Assembly: GCA_964542875.1 (NCBI GenBank)
Contig: CAZIWA010000006.1
Coordinates: 20,102-84,101, forward strand
Direction of reading: 5' to 3'
DNA from: CAZGOM01 sp964542875
Lineage (GTDB): Bacteria > Planctomycetota > Phycisphaerae > Phycisphaerales > Phycisphaeraceae
DNA length: 64,000 bases
Made by a program: the position numbers and the translations under genes. Below are positions 10,301 to 19,300 of the stretch, one piece after another. Positions within the stretch are counted from its first letter, which is position 1. The number at the start of each line of letters is the position of its first letter. The notes beneath the pieces were generated by a model. The model was given only the letters and a program-made list of their open reading frames with translations. It did no database searches and was not told where the DNA came from.

Positions 10301-13300
10301 AACACCGGTCTGAAATTCACCTACGCCTTTACGGGCACGGAAGGCACCGAACAACTGGTGCGCTTTAAGCAGACGGTGGGCAGCGATGGCAAGCCGGTCA
10401 TCAACGGCTATGACATCGTGGACAACCGGATTGAGGTGGACGCCGTCGGTTATGCAGACTATTTGATTTACAGCAAGTATCAGATCGACGATATCAAGGC
10501 GATGTCGGTCGGTGCTGACGGTTCGATCTATTTCGCTGGTCAACACACCGGCACGCCGCGGCCTGCAGGGACAATTGAGGGCGAGTATGGTCTTGGTGCG
10601 GCTGGGCTGCAGAATGGCGGCGGGATTGCAGTCAGCCCCGATGGCCTGACCGCATGGGTTGTTGAATCCATAAATGATAAAGGCATCAAGCTTGGGCGGC
10701 TGGAACGGGACGATTCGATCGATCCCATCACCGGCAAGCCTATCGGAATGTGGATTCCCACCGGTTCATGGAGCAACCTGGGTTACAAATCCTCCGACGG
10801 CCTGGAATATGACCCGATCAATAACCTTCTGTACGCGATTGTGTGGCAGCCGACTTCGATGAAGGAAGAAGATGCGATCAACCGTTTGATCGCCATTGAC
10901 CCTGATAGCTTGGGTGAAGTCAGCAGCACGGCGCTTTTTGACTTGAGCCAGCCCGGGGTTCTGAGCCCTGAATATCTGTTGGATTACGTGACTGGCGGAT
11001 CGGGGTATTCCACCGGAACGATCACTATTCAACGGCGCGACGGCCAAGTGCTTTCACTTAACACTGCCGATTTGGTGGATATCGGCGACCTGCAGGCCCT
11101 GGTGACGAGCACATTCGGCACGGGCGTGACGCTCGAAATCTCCGGCAACAAAACGCTGAGGATTGTTGACGTCACTCCAGGCGATACTTCGATCAAGACT
11201 TCCAATGAACTTTGGCAGCTCAACAACGGCAAGGGCATCAGCCTTAATAGTGGTGCCGGCGTGCCGGACATGGTTCTTACGTTCAATGCAGGCGGCAGCG
11301 ATCTTTTGACGCTCGGCAGCGAACTTAAGTACCTCAATAACGGCGCAGGTGTGGATTATCACGGGGACGGCGTGACAGCCGACTTGAAGATTGATTTCTT
11401 TAAGTCTGACTTCACTTCGGTCAGTGATTACGTCACTATTCGCGACGTAAACCTGGACGGCAAAATCACGATTTCCGATGTGAATTCAGTGCTGGTGAGC
11501 GACACCGGCGGCCGGATTTCCAACGCGGTGATCGGCGATGACAAGAAGAGCCTGAAGTTAACGTTCAGCGGTACGATTTTCGCCGGCGTCACCATCTCTG
11601 ATTTTGATTCAAATGTCCTGACCGCGGAGGACCTGGGGATTAATGGTTCCTTCTCTGGTAACAACCAGTTCTTCTCCAACATTGTCGGTAAATCGATCAC
11701 ACCGGTGACCGATCCCGCAGCTTTGTCTTCAATCAAGCAAGTGGATATCCGGGATATCGACGGCGATGGCGTAATTACCGTCCAGGATGTGATTGATTCC
11801 ATCAAGGCAGATTCCGGTGGTTTGATCGTCGCCGGCTCGCTGACCAATGAGTTTGAAGACGTTGTAGTAGCTGGGAAAACTCAGACAATTACCTATCACA
11901 AGGGCATCAGTCTGGTATTCGACGGCGACAAGTACAGCAGTGTGGTGATCTCCGACGTCCCCAATGCAAGCGCAACGACGGCAACAGACCTGCATTTGGT
12001 GGGGACTTACACCAATGCGCTTGGCAACCGGGTCATTAACGGCTCGGCATTAACGCCAACGGTTTATACGACCATCGTCAGCGGCACCGCTGCTGACATT
12101 CTGAATATCGATGGTTCATCCAAGCTTGGCATCGTCAATGGCACAGAGCTGAACCCCGTGAAGCTCTATCTGCGCTACCAAACGACTCCAACAGCCAAAA
12201 TCGTCCTCCATTCGATGGGTCAGATTGTTCGCAACCCGTTTGACAATCAGTTCTACGTCGCGGGCCACGGCTTGGTTGGAACGGTAGACACCGGCTGGGC
12301 CGCAGACTTCCTGCTGAATGTCCAAGTCAGCGGCGCGGGAACCGGCAACACGGCTCTCGTAGGGAATCAACTGGGTATGGGGCGGACAGATGTCCTGCAT
12401 AACAATGTGATCTATAACCGGCGCGCCAGTGGTATGTACTTCAATCAGTACAACGAACTGGTTGTGTTTGAAAATCGCTCGGCTGGCTACGGCGGCGTAA
12501 CGGATGGACTTGGGTATATCTTCACCTATAACATCACAGGCGCTTTGGGAAGCCAAGTACTCACCAGCACCCAAGGTTTCAATCTTCCTGCCGACGGTGG
12601 CCCGGATGGCAGTCGGAAAATCCTCAGCAATACTTATGACCTTGCGATGGACAACGGGTGGCGTTCGTATACCAACGTGACCGGCGATGTCCTGGCCAGC
12701 GGTGAAGAGCTCTACCAGATTCAACTCTACCAGGTTCAATCAGGCGCCTTCAATCCCGGCGACAGCGGACAAGTGCTTTACAAGGGCGAGCTTGTTTCCT
12801 CCACCGGCCACGTGATCGATGATGTGAACGGCATTACGTTCAACGTCCCCGGTGGCGCTTACATCCTGACCAATCAATACTCCGCGCCTCAGGTCTTCCA
12901 GATCCGGACGGATGCCATTTCGGACTTCTACACCAACAAGGCGCTTGCTGCTGGCGGTGGATTGCTTGAAGGCGAAATCATCATCAACCCCCGCGGTTCG
13001 GCCTACGGCTTTGATATCTCGTCGGTCTATGCGTTTGATATCGAATTCACCCGTACCAACAAGCTGACCGTGATCGTCGGCCTCAAGAGCCAAATCTCCT
13101 TCCCCTGGAAGGATCAGATGACGGTTCTGCCGACGGTTGGCCTGGATGCCGATGGCCTGGTGACGGGCAAGATTCTGGCTGAAGTCAACCTTGAGGATGG
13201 GGCGCAACAGTCGTTTGTCCGCGCATTGACTACGGACAACAACCAGACTCAGTACTTCATCAACCCCTTCGACAGCCACTTGTTGGGCTTCTCGACTGAT

Positions 13301-16300
13301 GTGTCGGGTGTGTTCTCCTCGATCTATTCCAACCCCACCGCAGACCCTGGTGGCGATCGCATGTGGCTGGGCCTGCCGGACGAAGTCTATATCAGCCCCA
13401 GCAACCAGACGATCTACCGGATCGACTCCAAGACCGCTGAGGCCAAGCCGATTGCGGAACTCAAGGACACCTCGCTGCAACTGCAAAAGCCGGTTTCCAG
13501 CGTGTTCCAGGCGCTCTCGTTTAACCCCGTGGATGGCAAGCTTTACGGTGTGCTGCGTGACGTGGCCAATGGCGACGTCAACCGCTTGATTTCGCTGGCT
13601 ACTTCCAATCCCAACGATCCCTACAGCCTGACGGGTGAATTCTTCCGTGAAGGCACCTCCAACGGCCGCATTCAGCTGGATGACGGCAGGGGTGTGAAGT
13701 CCGAAGTGAACCTCTCGGGCCTGGTGTTCGTGAAGGTGGGCAACGAATACCGGATGGTGGCGGAAGACCAGATCAGCCAGCGGCTGATCACCATCGATCC
13801 GGTGGTGACCGACCGGTCCGCTGGTTTGACGGCTTTCAGCTCCACCAAGGATCTGACGGGTCTGATGATCGATCGTGAAAACGTGATCTTCAGCATCTTC
13901 GATACGCCAGGTGGATTCGACCAGCTTTGGAAGAGCGTGAAGTCGGAAGAGCGGACACTGTCTCTTTACGAAGTGAACCCCACCAATGCAATTGCCACCC
14001 GCAAGGACTTCATCCTTGACCCCGCAGGGGCCAAGGTGGCGCGCGTCGATCTGCCGACCATGGCATTCGATCAGGCAACCAACCGGCTCTACGGCGTGAT
14101 CCGGACAGCCGCAGGCGATTCACTGGTGGTCATCAACACCACCGACGGCAAGATGACCCCTGTGAGCCTGGGCGATACGGTGATCAAGATCGATGGATCG
14201 GCAAGCAATATCAACACGATGGAGTTCCGTGACGGCGTGCTCTACGCCTACAACGATCCGGCGCCGGGTAAACGCAATCTGGTGATCATTGATGCAACCG
14301 AACCGTCGAAGTCCAAGACAGCCGACACGCATCGGGACCTGGGTATCGGCGCGCTGCCGATCAACCCTGACCCGCGACTTGTGGGCCTCGCGATGGAACC
14401 GCTTTCCGACAAGGACAAGTCCCTGGCCGGCCGGTTCTTCAGCATCATGCCGACGGATGTGAGCAATCCCAATGCGCCGATTCCTTTCGATGAACTGTGG
14501 ATCAGCGATCGGATGTTTGCGTACAATCAGGAATTCGTGTTGCCGGAAGTCAAGTCCCTCAACACCGAATACATCAAACTTGCGCCTTACCTCCTGACCC
14601 AGATCTACGGCCCTCAGCCCAACCAGGGTGGGACCGTGCAGAGCCCCAATGCGTCGCAGATCATCGTGAACCCCAACCCGACGGTGATCACCACCAAGGC
14701 GGGCGGTACGCTGACGATCTACAACAACGGCTATCTGAGCTATCAGGCGGCGAAGTACTTCAACGGCGTGGACTCGCTGGACGTGATGGGTCTGCCGCTG
14801 GCCTTCCAGGCCCAGAGCGGTGATGGCACGTTGATCACCAAGTACGCAACAATGACGTTCACCGTCACTGAAGTGAACGATGCGCCGGTTGCGCCTTCGA
14901 CCCAGGTGAAATTCAACGCGGACCTGATCAATCCGATCACAACGACGGCTGAGCTTCTGCTGCAGCGCGCGGTGAACAACGGCGCCTTGGCTGGCCCCGC
15001 GGACCCGGCGTTGACCGTGGTGCGTGAAGAAGACCAGACCCTGAATGTGACGATTCCGCTGGATGCGGGCTCTTCGAAGCAGACGGTTTACCAGAACGGT
15101 TTTGAAGGCAATCTTTCGAAGATCGCCGGTTACATCACCGTGGAAAATAATCTGGACGGCAGCCTGCTTTCGTACACGTTTACACCTCAGCCGGGCTTCA
15201 GCGGCCAGGCTGCATTCAAGTACAACCTGGTTGACGGCGGCGACGCCGCCAAGACCAATGGCGTCTACGACCCCCAGACGACTCAGGTGTACGGGATCAT
15301 CGATGTTCAGGACCGGCCACGGGTATCCAACTTCGTTCCTGTGACCCCCAATCCCCGGAATATCCCGGTGGATCAGATCGAAGTGGTGTTCTCACGGCCC
15401 ATTAACGCGGCGACCTTCTCCATTGCGGACGTGACCCTGCTGGCCATCGGTGCGGGGGGCGTGCAGACCCCGATCGATATCTCCGGCGCAACGATCCTGA
15501 CAACTGGCGATCCGACCAAGTTCATCATCGCCAACCTTTCGAGCTACACGGGCGGTACGGCGGACAAGACCCTGGTGTATCGGATTGACGTGAACGCCGA
15601 AACCGTGCAGGACACGGGTGGCGTGGACGGCGCGGGCCTTGGTTCGGTGAACTGGACCAACGATCGCGAAATTCCCAAAGTGATTTCTTTCGGGCCGGTT
15701 ACGCCGAGCCTGAAGAACACCGGTACACCTTTCGTGGACGTGAAGTTCAGCGAACCGATCGATCCGGCGACGTTCACAATCGCCGACTTGCAACTGACCC
15801 GTACGTTCAACGGCAAAGACATTGCGATGAATCTGGCGCCGGCTTCGATTGCTCTGTTGAGCGATTCAGACCCGCTGGTTTATCGTATCTCGGGCCTGTC
15901 GGGCATTACCTCGCAGGAAGGCGTCTATACCTTCACGCTGGACACCAAGGGGATCTCCGATCCTGCGGGCAACTTCGGCGACGAATCCCTGAACACCAAG
16001 TGGACCGTGGACACCACATCCCCGACGCCGGTGAGTGTGGTGATCAATGGCCAAACTACGCCGATGAACGTGCCGCTCAATGAAGTCTGGGTGACGTTCT
16101 CGGAAGCGATTGATGCGACCTCCTTCACGGCCAAGGGCGACCTGGTTCTGACCCTGACCCACGACAAAGTGGTGACGACGATCGATATCTCAGGCGCGGC
16201 GATTGCGGTGGATCCGCTGAACCCGGCGCGCTTCCTGGTATCGAGCCTGTCGGGCTACACGACGGCCGAAGGCACGTACACGCTGACGGTGGTATCGGAA

Positions 16301-19300
16301 GGCATCATCGACCTGGCGGGGAACGCCGGCAAGGGTTCTAAATCCACTGACTGGGTGATGGACCTTACGCCGCCTCAGGTGAAAGAGATCGGGCCGCTGA
16401 CGACCCCTGTTAATCACTCGCTGTCCTCGATCGTGGTGACTTTCTCTGAAGCGATCAATGCCAAGTCATTCACTTTGGATGACTTGAAGCTGACTTATCA
16501 GACGATCACCAGCGGCGGGCCGGTGGATGTGTCTCTGAAGGTGTCTGGTGCGACGGTTTCCATCGATCCCACCGACCCGACGGGCACGCGTTTCCTGATC
16601 AACAACCTTGAAGTCGCCACCGTGGGCTTTGCCTCCGAAGACACGACATACACGCTGTATGTGGATGCTACGGGTGTGGTGGATATTGCCGGTAACGCAG
16701 GCACAGGCATTCTGTCCGACAGCTGGGTGAACGATCGCACCGAACCCTCGGTGACGGTGATCGGCCCGGTAACGCCCAACCCGCGTAACTCCTCGGTGAA
16801 CAGCGTAACCGTGAAGTTCTCCGAGAAGATCGACCTGACCTCGTTCACCTACCAGGACCTGAAACTCACGCTTAAGTCCAATTCGGGCGTGATTTCGACC
16901 ATCGATCTTTCGGGCGTGACGATTGTCCAGAACGCGCTGGATCCGTTGCTGTTCACGATCGGGAACATGGGTGGAATCACGTTTGCTGAAGGCACCTTCA
17001 CGCTTTCGATCGACCCGACGAAGATCACGGACCTTGCGGGCAATGCCGGATTGCCGGTTGACCCGCTGCCGTCGACTTCGTGGGTAACGGACGTGACACG
17101 GCCTCAGATCACGAAGGTCATCCCCGTGATGCCGAGCGCGGTGAATACTCCGGTGTCCTCGTTTGACGTGTACTTCAGCGAAGAGATCAAGACGTCGACG
17201 TTCACCACGGCGAGCATGTCGCTGACCCGCGGCGGTACGGCGCTGGACCTTTCCGGTGTGACGATCACGCAGGATGGCTCCAACCCGCTGCTGTATCACC
17301 TGACCGGCTTTGATTCACTGACGGCACAGGAAGGGGCTTATGCCTTCTCCATCAGGGCCGACTTTGTGATCGACCTTGCCGGAAACGTGGGCGTGGGCGG
17401 TTCACAGCAAGCATGGACGATGGATACGACCGCGCTGACGATGAAGTCGCTTGGCGCCAATATCACCAGCCCGCGCAAGACGCAGGTGAGCGGTGTTGAT
17501 GTGGTGTTCAACGAGCCGATCAACATCTCGACGTTTGACCTGACGGACCTTGCGCTGACACGCGACGGCGTGCCGGTAAGCCTCGTCGGTGTGACGATCC
17601 AGCAGACGGACCCCAGCGATGCAACCCGGTTCCAGATTCTGGGCCTGGGCGGCGACAGGACCGCGCCTGAAGGCAAGTACGTGCTGAGCGTGGATCTTAC
17701 GAAGATTCAAGATCAGGCCGGAAACACCGGTACGTCGAAATCGCAAGTGACCTGGGTGACGGATACGTCAGCCCCGACTGCGAAGTTGACGGCGACGGAC
17801 ATCACCAGCCGGACGACGGCACCCAAGACGTTCACCATTATCTTCAAGGACGTGGCGGGCGTGAGCGCGGCCAGCCTGGCGACGGGCAGCATCAACGTGT
17901 TCGGGCCCGGCGGCTTCACCGCACTGGCGACGCTGCAGACGATCACCCCCAGCGGCACCACCGCTGCGCCTGAGTTCACCGTGACTTACAGCCTGGATGC
18001 ACCAGGCGGCGAATGGAACGCGCTGGACAACGGTTCGTACTCGGTGATCGTGAACCCCAACACCGTGAGCGATATCCTCGACCAGAAGATGGCGCAGAGC
18101 GTGCTGGGCACATTCAACGTCAGCATCCTCGGTGTTGCGAACATGCAAGTCACCCAGGGTGGAAACATCATCAATTCGCCTTACACGGCGAACTTTGGTG
18201 TCCATAACCTTGGAGACAACTCCGTCATCGACTTTGTGTTCAAGAACACCGGGGACGGAGCGCTGACCGGGGTCGATGTGAACTTCACCAAGGCCGGCTA
18301 CATCATCCTGGTTGACCTGCCGACCACCATCGCGGCCGGCGGCGAAGCGATCCTCCGCATCAAGCTTGACACCAGCACGCCCCGTGACACGGTTTCCAAC
18401 CCTGTGCCGATCACCATCACGACGGACAAGGCCGGTTCCTTCGTCATCAACGCCGTCGGTGAAGTGTTCAATGCCGTGCCGGTCATCTCCGGCAAGGCAA
18501 CCACCTACATCGACAGCTCCGGCGATACGGTGTCGGTCATGCTCAAGGGCCCCGGCTCGGGCATCCTGTACTTCACCGGTTCAGGTGACGCCAGCCGCCT
18601 GACGCTTTCGGACACGACGATCGCGTCCTCCCTGAGCATCACGGCGACGGGGAACAAGGGTAACCAGACGTCACTCAAGAGCATCACCATCGGCAACCCT
18701 GACGATGTGAATGACCAGACTTCGATCGGGATCATCACCGCCAGCGCGGTAGACATCTCCTCGGCGATTCGTCTGGCCGGCGTGGCGCGCACGATCACCA
18801 TCGGCAACCTGACCAACACCCTTGTGGAAGTCGGCCAGTCTGACACGTACACGGGCCAGGTCGGGATTACGGCCAAGCGCGTGATCGATACCCGGTTCCA
18901 GTCGGTCATCGGCGTGAGCAGCTTCACGGCATGGGATTGGCTCGACACCGTCGCCAGCTACAACAGCGCTCTGGAAGCGCCTGTGGTGGGCACCGTGACG
19001 ATGCAGGGCTACCCGGCCACCAAGCTGCCTGGTAATTTCCAGGCTGATGTGTCGATCTCTGGTCCGCTGTCGGGAGTCGGCCTGAATTCGTTCAGGGCCA
19101 CCGGCATCGTGTCCAGCAGCAACTGGAACGTGGGCGGGACGGGGATCAACTCGATCAACGCGCTCTCCTTCACGGGCCTGAACATCGACACCCCCGGCAA
19201 GATCACCACCGTGGTGACCACCGGCACCTCCACTGTCTCGGGCATGATTCACGCGCTCTCCGTGGGCTCGATGAACCTGCGCGGACCGGTGGCCGGCCTG

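Noticed and set aside
11428..11812. A complete dockerin domain in the giant protein
   Set aside because: The two calcium loops are about 100 residues apart, not the 30 or so needed for a dockerin pair, and there is no cellulosome gene nearby.
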